A stretch of DNA of 64,000 nucleotides from Teredinibacter turnerae (lineage in GTDB: Bacteria; Pseudomonadota; Gammaproteobacteria; Pseudomonadales; Cellvibrionaceae): assembly GCF_037935975.1 (NCBI RefSeq), contig NZ_CP149817.1:1426001-1490000 (forward strand). Direction: 5' to 3'. Positions 54,977 through 63,826 of this stretch are shown piece after piece. The position numbers and the translations under genes were made by a program. The stretch's first letter is position 1; the number at the start of each line of letters is the position of its first letter. The notes under the pieces were generated by a model. The model saw nothing but the letters and a program-made list of their open reading frames with translations, did no database searches and was not told the origin of the DNA.

Positions 54977-57900
54977 ATGACTAGACAACTCACGCAGCGA
55001 CTAACCGCTGTAACGCACCTGTTGCGCTTGCAGTTATTTCAGGCTGGCAGAGGTATTACGGCTGGAGTTATTTCCCTTCTTCTTTTGTGCAGCGAGTACA
55101 ACCTCGCGCAAACTAATTGCGCCGGTGTCAATGAATATCCCGATTGGACCGCGCGGGATTGGTCCGGTGGGCCATACAATCATGCTGAGTCTGGTGATCA
55201 GATGGTGTATCAGAATACCCTATATCGTGCTAACTGGTACACCACCACGGTTCCGGGTAGCGATGCGTCTTGGACGAGCCTGGGCGCGTGTGGTGGCAGC
55301 AGCTCAAGTACGAGCTCTAGTTCCGGGTCCAGTTCCAGCAGTTCGAGTGGCGGCAACCAATGTGAGGAATATTGCCAGTGGTATCAGGATGCACCGCGTC
55401 CATTGTGCGAAAACACCGACACTGGTTGGAGTTGGGAAAACGGCGAAACCTGTATTGGACGCAACACCTGTGAAGCCCCTGAGAATCCGGGCGGTATTGT
55501 CAGCAACTGTGTCAGCTCGAGCAGCTCGAGCAGCTCGAGCAGTTCGAGTAGTTCGAGTAGTTCGAGTAGTAGCAGTTCCAGCAGCTCCAGTAATTCAACC
55601 AGCTCCAGCAGTACCAGCGGTTCGAGCAGCAGTTCTGCTAGTTCCTCCAGCAGCGGAGGAAATGCGTGGTCCAACCCGGCTATGTGGCCGAACGGAAATG
55701 TACCGACTGCCGGGGCCCGAGTCGTAATACCCCAGGGAACTAATATTGTGTTGGATGTTAGCCCTCCGCCTCTGGCCGGTATAACGATTGAAGGTTCGCT
55801 GACTTTTGCGAATCAGGACTTAACGCTCACCACTGAGTGGATTTTACTTCGCGGGCTTTTGCAGATTGGTACAGAGGCTCAGCCTTACACGAATAACGCC
55901 ACGATTACGCTTACCGACAATACCCCGAATGAATCAGTGGATGGTCTGATGGGCGACCGCACCATTTCAGTGATGGGTGGAACTCTGGAATTGCACGGCA
56001 ACCGTACTCACACCTGGACCAAACTCGCCGCAACCGCAAATGCCGGCAGCAGTACGATTCAGGTTCTCGACGCATCGCAATGGCAGGTGGGTGACGTGAT
56101 TGCCTTAGCGTCGACAGATTTCGAAGCTGATCAAGCGGAGCAAAAAACCATCGCCGCAATCAGTGGCAACAGCATCACTCTGGACAGCGCCCTGCAATAC
56201 ACGCATTTTGGCGAGATAACCTACGATGTGGATCAACGTGGTGAGGTGGGGCTGCTCAGTCGTAATATTTTAATTCAGTCCAGCAGCGATTCTGAAAATA
56301 ATTACAAGGGTGGCCACGTTGCGGTCATGAATCCCGGACAGATGTATATCTCCGGCGTTGAATTTTATCGCATGGGGCAACATTTGGGGCTGGGACGTTA
56401 TCCGGTTCACTGGCATATTTATGGCGACGCCACCGGCCAGTATGTAGAAAATTCTTCCATGCACCGCAGTTACAACCGATGTGTTACGGTACACGGCACG
56501 CACAACGTAAGAGTCGAAAACAACGTAACTTACAATACTGTTGGTCATTGTTTCTTTTTGGAAGATGGTGTTGAAACAGGCAACCGTTTTATCGCGAACC
56601 TGGGCATACTGACCAAATGCCACCCCACCCGCGCTTGCCAGCCTTTTAATCAGGGTGCGGACGATATTTTACTGCCGTCAGACAACAGTGCGTCTACTTA
56701 TTGGATTACCAATCCGGATAATATTTTCAGGGACAACGTCGCCGCAGGTGCGGAAGAAGTCGGTTTCTGGATTGCATTGCCGGAACGGCCCACCGGTCTT
56801 TCCGCGGATACGCCAGAGGCGCAACAAACCTGGCCGCGGCGAACTAATATTCGTGAATTTGTGGGTAATGTTGCGCACTCCAATTACGACGGCATGATGT
56901 TCGACCGCGGTCCGGAGGCAGACGGTACATTTGCCATTGCTGGCAATGACCATACCGCCTATGCCGACCCCACCAATACCGACAGTCAGGTGCTCACTAC
57001 GCGCATGTCCGATTTTACCGCGTATAAAAACCGTAACAACGGTGTGTGGGCGCGGGGCGGGAGTCACGAGTTCAGTAATTTTCGTTTAGCGGATAATGCC
57101 ATTGGTTTCACCCACGCCGATTCTGGTAGTCTTTTACTGGACTCTCTGTTTGTTGGTGAATCCGATAATATGGGTAATCCGAACACTTCCGCGGAAATCA
57201 ATTACGGCCGCAGTTTACCGCGCGAAGCGGACTACCCTGTGCGCGGTTTTGAATTTTACGACTTCACCAACCGACTGCGCAATGTCACCTTCCGTAACTA
57301 CACCGATAACGCCACGCGCAACACCGGCGCTATTTCATATCTGTTATATTCCGACTTTCCCATCAGTACCGCCAACTCGGTGGAAGGTCTGACCTTTGAA
57401 AATGCCAAGCCGGTATTTTTCCCGGAAATGCGAGATGCCTGGGCGTTTGAAAACAGTGGCAAAGACGGTTATCGGGGGGCAATATTTGAAGATGTGGACG
57501 GTTCGATTGGTGGCTTGCCGGGGGCTTATGTGGTGATCGATAATCCGATACTCACCGATCAGAACGCCTGTGATTATCAACCCAGCTGGAATGCAGCGGT
57601 ATGTCAGGGTGATTACGGCAGGCTGGGCTTTAACTTTTTCGGTTCCAGTGGTGGCGAACCTGGTACGATCACTCTTAGTCGCACCGGCGTTGGTGGCTCG
57701 GTGATTGTGAATGGTTTCCCCTTCGCTTTCGGGGGTTTTAGTGGCAAAGAAACCACAGTGCGGCTCGGTACTGAAATAGAAATCAACACCCAAAATGCGG
57801 TAAGCTCGCTGAGCATATCGCTACGCGAAGGCACACCTGGGTCTTCCATTATAATGCGCGTGTTTGGTTTCAATAGCGCTACTACTGGCTCGCAACAATC

Positions 57901-58015
57901 CAGCTTACAGGCCCTGCGCAACAGTGGCTCTAACGCGTGGTACGCGGCGAATGGCTCTGTGTACGTGAAACTGTTTGCGACTAGCGGTTTTGGTGCGTTT
58001 GTAACGGTGAATTGA
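54977..58015 (+). CDS. Secreted CBM5/12-CBM10-G8 domain β-helix protein
   Basis: A 1012-residue exported protein. Parts: long-n-region signal peptide (about 1-44); chitin-binding-like CBM5/12 (about 47-101, WTARDWSGGPYNHAESGDQMVYQN in two parts, LYRANWYTT); short serine linker; CBM10 (about 128-178, CQWYQDAPRPLCEN ... GWSWENGETCIG); poly-serine linker; G8 domain (about 229-330, NPAMWPNGNVPTAGARVVIP); then a parallel β-helix (about 340-900) with HWHIYGDATGQYVENSSMHRS (two parts), ARVENNVTYN-like repeats and DILLPSDNS. G8 plus β-helix occurs in animal CEMIP/TMEM2 hyaluronidases. A polysaccharide lyase or hydrolase role is likely, but the substrate is unknown. The ATG at 54977 is preferred to TTG at 54908. 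Confidence 0.85.
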   Translation: MTRQLTQRLTAVTHLLRLQLFQAGRGITAGVISLLLLCSEYNLAQTNCAGVNEYPDWTARDWSGGPYNHAESGDQMVYQNTLYRANWYTTTVPGSDASWTSLGACGGSSSSTSSSSGSSSSSSSGGNQCEEYCQWYQDAPRPLCENTDTGWSWENGETCIGRNTCEAPENPGGIVSNCVSSSSSSSSSSSSSSSSSSSSSSSSSSNSTSSSSTSGSSSSSASSSSSGGNAWSNPAMWPNGNVPTAGARVVIPQGTNIVLDVSPPPLAGITIEGSLTFANQDLTLTTEWILLRGLLQIGTEAQPYTNNATITLTDNTPNESVDGLMGDRTISVMGGTLELHGNRTHTWTKLAATANAGSSTIQVLDASQWQVGDVIALASTDFEADQAEQKTIAAISGNSITLDSALQYTHFGEITYDVDQRGEVGLLSRNILIQSSSDSENNYKGGHVAVMNPGQMYISGVEFYRMGQHLGLGRYPVHWHIYGDATGQYVENSSMHRSYNRCVTVHGTHNVRVENNVTYNTVGHCFFLEDGVETGNRFIANLGILTKCHPTRACQPFNQGADDILLPSDNSASTYWITNPDNIFRDNVAAGAEEVGFWIALPERPTGLSADTPEAQQTWPRRTNIREFVGNVAHSNYDGMMFDRGPEADGTFAIAGNDHTAYADPTNTDSQVLTTRMSDFTAYKNRNNGVWARGGSHEFSNFRLADNAIGFTHADSGSLLLDSLFVGESDNMGNPNTSAEINYGRSLPREADYPVRGFEFYDFTNRLRNVTFRNYTDNATRNTGAISYLLYSDFPISTANSVEGLTFENAKPVFFPEMRDAWAFENSGKDGYRGAIFEDVDGSIGGLPGAYVVIDNPILTDQNACDYQPSWNAAVCQGDYGRLGFNFFGSSGGEPGTITLSRTGVGGSVIVNGFPFAFGGFSGKETTVRLGTEIEINTQNAVSSLSISLREGTPGSSIIMRVFGFNSATTGSQQSSLQALRNSGSNAWYAANGSVYVKLFATSGFGAFVTVN

Positions 58016-58499
58016 TGTAATTCACAACGATTAACATCCCAAGGCCGGTTTATGAAGGGGTTTATGAAAGGGCCTTGGGATTTTCGTCTTTTTATTCTGA
58101 TTGCTCATTGTATTTCAATAACATCAATCTGACCGGATCCCGTTTAATCTGCTTCTACATAGATACCTTTGACCTCTCAACCGGGTATGTCATCCCCGCA
58201 AAATTTCGTCGTAAAATAGCTACCCAATAAGCATATATGATTAAAAAAGCTGGTTTACACGGAATTATTTTTTACTGCATCATATTGTTTGCAATGTTAA
58301 ACAACAATAATTCAGAAAGGTAATCGGGCATGTTGTGTTTATGATATCAATTGTATTCATCTTTTTTTGGTGAGTTTATTCTTCTCTGATGTTGTTGGCG
58401 CAGGTGAACACCGAAGCTATGAAATTGAGAATACGAAAGTAATCGATATTAAGTCGTCAATTAATGGAAAAAAATGTGAAATTTAAGTGAGGTTGACCC
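58016..58499. other. Intergenic region after the G8 gene
   Basis: Contains the terminator listed below. The rest, to 58499, is A/T-rich with no gene. Confidence 0.5.
58036..58092 (+). terminator. Terminator of the G8-protein gene
   Basis: ATCCCAAGGCC (58036-58046) pairs with GGCCTTGGGAT (58071-58081), followed by TTTTCGTCTTTTT. It is strong despite a 24-base loop. Confidence 0.88.
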
Positions 58500-59110
58500 T
58501 TACGTACAGCGTAATGTCAAAATCCTACTATCCAGTAATTTCTTGAGCAATACACCTAAGTACTCAAATGCTTCCCGTACATGCCTTCAACTCAGCAACA
58601 GTCCACTGCTTTTTCTGTATTTCGTTTACGCTGTAACCTATTAGGAAATCCACATCAGCCGCATCAAAGTCCAATATCAACGCTTTTGGCGGATGATCAT
58701 TGCTATCGATAAACTGCTGAATAAGTATTGCATGAATAGCTTTTTTTAGAGGCTGTTAACACTAATTCAACAGAATGAATCGAATTAGTGTTAACAGGCC
58801 CTAGTACGTTGCGATAAAAACACTGCATGGTTGTGGTGCATGCGATTGTGTTCCGGTTCTCAATCGCTGCTTGAATCGCAATAGCGTGGCGCAGATCGTT
58901 ATGGTCATTCAGGTCTTCTAACCGCAAATCAATGCGTAAACTCGCTGGCGAAGTAACTGTTCGGTCTTGTGTTGAAACTTTCTGGAATCTCGATGATCGG
59001 GTAAAACAGCCACGACCTCTCGCGTCAACTGAAGCTGCTTGTGGATGCTTCGCAGTAACAGCGCTCCAGCATTATCGGTAATACAACCGCCATTGAGTCA
59101 AAATCAATAA
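58500..59110 (-). pseudogene. IS1380-type transposase remnant B, rearranged
   Basis: Minus-strand pieces of an IS1380 transposase: LLLRSIHKQLQLTREVVAVLPDHRD near the start, LLRQRVYALICG, then after a frameshift LEDLNDHNDLRHAIAIQAA, then AIHAILIQQFIDSNDHPPKALILDFDA fused directly to ADVDFLIGYSVNEIQKKQ (strings here shown in parts). In remnant A the last block follows WCDA, so the catalytic middle has been deleted between two copies of a 'DA' codon pair. A palindromic repeat (58751-58800) interrupts the N-terminal part. It is not functional. Confidence 0.82.
58751..58800. repeat. Palindromic repeat inside IS1380 remnant B
   Basis: GGCTGTTAACACTAATTC and GAATTAGTGTTAACAGGCC flank the spacer AACAGAATGAATC. 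The spacer nearly equals that of the repeat at 47399-47435, and the right arm plus spacer recurs at 52883-52916. Confidence 0.75.
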
Positions 59111-59337
59111 GCTGGCGTTTAAGGGGTGGGAAGGCGTTTATGGTCACGGTACTATTTGCTTACGATGGTGGTTCTTGACGTTCTGATGTAGCGTATTGAA
59201 TTCTAAAGGATTATCGCCGTTCCTTCTTCGTCGTGAGGAATGCAGGCTAGGCAAACAGATGCAGTACGGCACCTGTCTGCCTGTTTATCAATTGCTGCTT
59301 GCTCTCTCATGGTTTAACGCATTTACACCCGCTACTC

Positions 59338-60114
59338 TTACTTGTAGACGAGTGCATTTTCTGCCTGGAACCCGCCGCGCTCAGATTTAATTTTGTCAAA
59401 TTCAATAACCGCATTGTTCGAGGCTAACGCAGAAAATCGGTCGTTGCTTACACCGATCCCGTCTTCTGCTAGCTGAGAGATATGGCAAAATATGCCCGAC
59501 TCGATATCGGTCAACTGGTAGCCGGTCCTTATCGATAAGAAGCCAAATCCTTTCTCTTCGTTGACATAGTCCAATACACCGCGATGGCGGATTTTTTTTG
59601 GATCATTTTTTATTGGCAGTAATCCGGGAATGGTCGCGCCATGAAAATAATAGTCGACCTCTCGCCGCAGTTCACCGCTGACATTGTGTATTGCAACTGC
59701 ATCGACACGCTTACCTTTACTTTGTAACGCGCGGACTAAGCGGAGGAAATCGCCGTCGCCCGTTCCCAACAGGATGTAGTCCAGGTTTTCAGCCTGGAGC
59801 ATGGCATCAACGGCGAGGTCGAGATCAGCATTGGCTTTGATGTTCTGAGTCCCGTCGGCGTTGGTAAAGCGACGAATTTCTTTTTCAACAATATGGAATC
59901 CCGCGAGCCGCATTTTGTCCCGTCGAGCCTGCGCCTTTTCCCGGTACTCGAAATCGTATTTTTCCCGGGCATTATCTACTGCGATATAGACGTTGGCGCG
60001 GAGAACGGTTGTTCCCTGGGCTTCCACAAGCTTGCGAATCACGTCGAATCGCATCCCCCAGCCGCCATTCATATTGAGATTTTCCATATCCAGAAATATC
60101 CCTGCTTTCAGCAT
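59338..60114 (-). CDS. NYN-domain (LabA/DUF88) nuclease-like protein with cold-shock-like domain
   Basis: A 258-residue protein. The NYN/PIN-like domain (about 3-165) has AGIFLDMENLNM (first acidic site), KANADLDLAVDAML and LLGTGDGDFLRLVRALQSKGK, the conserved Asp residues of the LabA/DUF88 group that are expected to bind metal for RNA cleavage. The C-terminal 80 residues (HRGVLDYVNEEKGFGFLSI ... GIFCHISQL ... NNAVIEFDKIKSERGGFQAENA) resemble a cold-shock nucleic-acid-binding domain. RNA metabolism is inferred. The ATG at 60114 has GGAG upstream. Confidence 0.85.
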   Translation of the reverse strand: MLKAGIFLDMENLNMNGGWGMRFDVIRKLVEAQGTTVLRANVYIAVDNAREKYDFEYREKAQARRDKMRLAGFHIVEKEIRRFTNADGTQNIKANADLDLAVDAMLQAENLDYILLGTGDGDFLRLVRALQSKGKRVDAVAIHNVSGELRREVDYYFHGATIPGLLPIKNDPKKIRHRGVLDYVNEEKGFGFLSIRTGYQLTDIESGIFCHISQLAEDGIGVSNDRFSALASNNAVIEFDKIKSERGGFQAENALVYK

Positions 60115-60191
60115 GCGATGAGTCTCCAAATAGACCTGGCTGCCTCGGTCTGTGGGTTTTCACCACATTGAAAGAGGTAAGCGCAGTTGCT

Positions 60192-60225
60192 AGAAATAAA
60201 AAGCCCGGCTGCTGCGCCGGGCTAT
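60192..60225 (-). terminator. Terminator of the PL11 gene
   Basis: AGCCCGGC (60202-60209) pairs with GCCGGGCT (60216-60223). On the minus strand it is followed by TTTTTATTTC. It lies about 130 bp beyond the PL11 stop. Confidence 0.9.
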
Positions 60226-60356
60226 TGAAGTTGAGCGGATGTTGTCGCTGGGCTATTGCCAATCGGGGTTCAAGAACTGATCTTTACCCCTGCGCAAATA
60301 GCCATGTATTGACGTGACAACATCACATCTCCTGACTACTGCATTATAGTGCTTGC

Positions 60357-63071
60357 TCAGCGGTTCGCACAAAAACCAACGGACTCAATGCTTTGGCCTG
60401 GTTGAAGGACACTATTCCAACCAACACCGGACAACAGAAGTTGAGTGCCTACCTGCTCCCATTCGGCGTTCCAGGCCGAGCTGACGGTACCTTCAACACT
60501 AACGCCGACCTCCCAGGTTACAGGGCCGGACGCGGTATTTTCGAGGAGTACAGAGGCGCAGTAGCCGCCGCCCCAATCGTTGTTAATATTAACTGTTGCG
60601 GTGACATCGCTGCCAGTACCCCCTGAGCTAGAACTGCTGCTGGAGCTGGACGAGCTGCTTGAGCTGGATGAACTGCTCGAACTGGAAGACGACGAGCTGT
60701 TCGAACTGGAGGAATTGCTGGAGCTCGATGAACTGCTGGAGCTAGAACTAGAACTGCTGGACGACGAACTGCTGGTGCCTTGATTACAGTCTGCAGCTAC
60801 GGCGGCTTCGCTGTCGATCGCAAAGTAATCGATATTTCCGAGTCCGCTGGATGTTGTGGCTTCGAGGCGGGCGCGATAGGTGCCTGCGCTCAGCCATACA
60901 CTGGTGCCGTCAGACGACCAACTGGTCCAGGAAGAGGTCGGTGAAAATGCGATTTCTTCAATACTTGTGTTGTTAAGTAATAAGCGTGCTCCACGGGCAT
61001 CAGCGCTACCGTTAGCATAGCGCCAGCGCAATGGATAGTTGTCGGCGCTGGTCACGGTAAACTGCCATTCGATTGCACTGCCGAGAACATTGTCGGTGTT
61101 TGTGAAGCCTGCACCACTGAATCCCCCGTTATTGGCATCGACGGTGCCATCGTATGCGCAGAACCCGGTACCAAACTCCTGAATAACGGTACCGGTAGGC
61201 TCGACCGGTGGTTCACCGCCAACAATTTCAATATCCGGCTGAGGCGGGAATGACATACCGTCGCCGAGGAAAAAGCCTGGGTGAGGCGGTTGGTTGTAAC
61301 CGACATTCTGCCAGGCAATTGCGACACGGTATTGTGGATCGTGCATCAGCGTGCGCAGGCGGTAGTTAGTTTCGTAGGGTGTCGTAAACACCAGAAGCTC
61401 GGAATTATTGCTGTTGCGCCAAATCACCTCTTCGCGCCAGTCACCCAGGATATCCGCAGAAAGACCAGGGTTCGATTTGGTACCGTTATTCGAGCTGGCA
61501 CTGTAGTTTCCGCCGCTTAACAAGCGTGTCGTGTTGTAACTGGTGTAGTTCCACTTGTTGATGAAATTGCTATCGAGAATTTCCCTCAGCAAATCGCCAT
61601 CCCACCAGATACCAAAGTTGATTTGCGAAGGCCGGCTGGAGGAAATAGTCTGGCCAGTTGCACTGAACAGTCCGCCGCGAGAGGCCCATGCCTCGTAACC
61701 TGGGTATCGCGGGTCGATATCCATCGCCAGACCGCGCCCGACATCGTCGCCGTCGCCACTGTAGCTCCACAAAATCTGGCTGCTATCAGCGGAGTGCATT
61801 TCCACACCGCGATTGTTATAGCAGGAGGGGGATTCGTGCACCATGAATACTTCCAGGCCTGGATTATTGGGGTTCATGTCGGACAGATGGAGCGCGTCCC
61901 CGTGACACAATCCGGTGTTGCTTAACACGGTACCATTGTCGTCGATGGTCATCGCGCCGAAAACAATCTCTTGCCGGCCGTCGCTGTCAACATCACCAAT
62001 CGTCAAACTGTGCGCACCTTGCCCTCGCGTTGCGCTGCCTGCATTGTTGGAATCGAATACCCAGCGCTGGTGAAATTGATTGTTGTACCAGTCCCAGGCG
62101 GCGATGACTGTACGCGTATAGTAGCCGCGCGACATGATAAGGCTTGGATTTTGGCCGTCCAGGTAAGCGACGCCACCGAGGAAGCGGTCGACGCGATTGC
62201 CGTAATTGTCTCCCCAGCTGGAAACGCTGCCGCGAGCGGGAACATAATCGATCGTTTGCATGGCGGCCCCGGTTTCACCATTGAACATGGTAAGGTATTC
62301 AGGGCCAGAGAGAATGTAGCCGCCGCTGTTGCGATAGTCTGCATTGGGGTCGCCGATAGTATTGCCGAGCCCATCGCGGGTGCCGTCAGCGGTTTTCACA
62401 GCGAGTTCAGCGCGGCCATCGCTATCAAAGTCGTACACCATAAATTGGGTGTAATGCGCACCTGCACGAATATTTCTGCCGAGATCGATTCGCCACAAGA
62501 ACGAGCCATCGAGCTCGTAGGCATCTATATAAACGTTGCCAGTGTAGCCGCTTTGCGAGTTGTCTTTTGCGTTTGACGGATCCCATTTTACCAGGATCTC
62601 ATACTGCCCATCGCCATCCAGGTCGCCCACGCTCAAATCGTTGGGGCTATAGCTATAGCTGCCACTTTGGTTGCTGCCCCCCGCCGGACGTTGCAGCGGA
62701 ACACGCTGCATCGTACTGTTCCATACGGTTACGGACGACTTGTTTTGTGCTGCACCGTTAATTACAGGCTCAAGCTCGTAAGTACTACTGGCAGAGCCAT
62801 TGGTATCGACCCAATTGGTTTGACCTGTAATTGGATTTACATTTAATTTCACACCGTTGCGATACAAATTAAAAGCAGTATCGTCCGGATCCTGCCCGAG
62901 CCAGCGCCAACTCACCAGTACACTGCCATCGTCTCTGACGGCGGCCAAGGCGCCGCGGTCGAGATTTTCCATTTTAAATTGGGCGTGTACTGAAGGCGCG
63001 ATGGCCGTAAAAACCGGTAGCGCTGCTGCACAACACAGTGTGCGCAGAAGCTGTTGGGGAGATAAAGGCAT
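60357..63071 (-). CDS. Secreted PL11 rhamnogalacturonan lyase with CBM35-like and CBM2 modules
   Basis: Cleaves the rhamnogalacturonan I backbone. Order: signal peptide (about 1-31), PL11 β-propeller (about 32-625) with FKMENLDRGALAAV, WRWLGQDPDDTAFNLYRNG, repeated DLDGDGQYEI/DVDSDGRQEI calcium loops, ADILGDWREEVIWRN and HDPQYRVAIAWQNVGYNQPPHPGF (two parts). A CBM35-like module (about 640-770) follows, then poly-serine (about 772-820) and a C-terminal CBM2 (about 825-904, NNDWGGGYCASVLL). CBM2 at the C-terminus is opposite to the other enzymes here. It is monocistronic. Confidence 0.95.
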   Translation of the reverse strand: MPLSPQQLLRTLCCAAALPVFTAIAPSVHAQFKMENLDRGALAAVRDDGSVLVSWRWLGQDPDDTAFNLYRNGVKLNVNPITGQTNWVDTNGSASSTYELEPVINGAAQNKSSVTVWNSTMQRVPLQRPAGGSNQSGSYSYSPNDLSVGDLDGDGQYEILVKWDPSNAKDNSQSGYTGNVYIDAYELDGSFLWRIDLGRNIRAGAHYTQFMVYDFDSDGRAELAVKTADGTRDGLGNTIGDPNADYRNSGGYILSGPEYLTMFNGETGAAMQTIDYVPARGSVSSWGDNYGNRVDRFLGGVAYLDGQNPSLIMSRGYYTRTVIAAWDWYNNQFHQRWVFDSNNAGSATRGQGAHSLTIGDVDSDGRQEIVFGAMTIDDNGTVLSNTGLCHGDALHLSDMNPNNPGLEVFMVHESPSCYNNRGVEMHSADSSQILWSYSGDGDDVGRGLAMDIDPRYPGYEAWASRGGLFSATGQTISSSRPSQINFGIWWDGDLLREILDSNFINKWNYTSYNTTRLLSGGNYSASSNNGTKSNPGLSADILGDWREEVIWRNSNNSELLVFTTPYETNYRLRTLMHDPQYRVAIAWQNVGYNQPPHPGFFLGDGMSFPPQPDIEIVGGEPPVEPTGTVIQEFGTGFCAYDGTVDANNGGFSGAGFTNTDNVLGSAIEWQFTVTSADNYPLRWRYANGSADARGARLLLNNTSIEEIAFSPTSSWTSWSSDGTSVWLSAGTYRARLEATTSSGLGNIDYFAIDSEAAVAADCNQGTSSSSSSSSSSSSSSSSSSSNSSSSNSSSSSSSSSSSSSSSSSSSSSSSSSGGTGSDVTATVNINNDWGGGYCASVLLENTASGPVTWEVGVSVEGTVSSAWNAEWEQVGTQLLLSGVGWNSVLQPGQSIESVGFCANR

Positions 63072-63499
63072 GGTGAGTGTCCTCGTTCTTATGCTCTAGT
63101 TGGAGGCGATTTAAGGGGGTGAAAGATTTGATTCGTCGAAACGTTGTCTGCAAATTTTGGAGCGGCCTACGCTGTAAAGTAGATTGTGCTTGTTATTACA
63201 GACCGCTTCGGTTTGCGCATTTTACAAACTTTAGTATTAATAAAATGACAGCAAATATTACGGACCGCGTTATACGACCGCATCATAGCCGTAGTTTTCT
63301 AAGGTTTCTATTAACAGAGCGCCAAAATAGGTGTTAACGAGTGCCACTAACCGAAATAATTCTATGTTTTTTCGTTGCGACAGAAATTTGATGTCTGAGA
63401 TTTGATAACTAATTCAAATTGGAAATAAGTCCTCAGATATAGATTTCGAAATGTGATGCGCATCATTCTTATTGTTTTTATGGCTTGTGCATGAAGTAG
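63072..63499. other. Upstream region of the PL11 gene
   Basis: About 430 bp, A/T-rich from 63180 to 63480. It should hold the PL11 promoter. No gene or convincing motif was found. Confidence 0.5.
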
Positions 63500-63826
63500 A
63501 GGAATCTCTGGTCAACCTAGTGATTCCTCTGGCTTACAGGAATTTAACGTGAATAGGCGCGTGAGCGAGGCGTGCTGGTTGCCTACATGGACGTAGGTAA
63601 GTAGCGTGAGCAGGAGCGGAAGCTTTGCACGGCGAACGAGCGCAACACCCTCAGGTTAAATTCCTGTAAGCCCCGTAGCACCCAAGGGCATAAAGGCGCG
63701 GCCTGCGGCGATCATTTGTGGCGTTGCCTTTCTTATTAAGGACTAAGGCCATTAACTGCGAAAGGCGCCTAACAACTAATCGTCGCAGGTCACGCAGAGA
63801 AATTACTAGGTTGATCAGAGGTTCCT
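63500..63826. repeat. MITE-like structured repeat, copy 2
   Basis: Same family as 33446-33710 and in the same orientation, but 327 bp long. The terminal inverted repeats are AGGAATCTCTGGTCAACC at left and GGTTGATCAGAGGTTCCT at right. It keeps the internal arm GGCTTACAGGAATTTAAC with its partner GTTAAATTCCTGTAAGCC. It carries about 48 extra bases near 63575-63625, bounded by TTGC at both sides, and a smaller extra stretch near 63680, both missing in copy 1. Confidence 0.85.

Noticed and set aside
58928-59337. Small plus-strand frame near 59196
   Set aside because: It has no ribosome-binding site or recognisable product, and the adjacent sequence is decayed transposase on the other strand.
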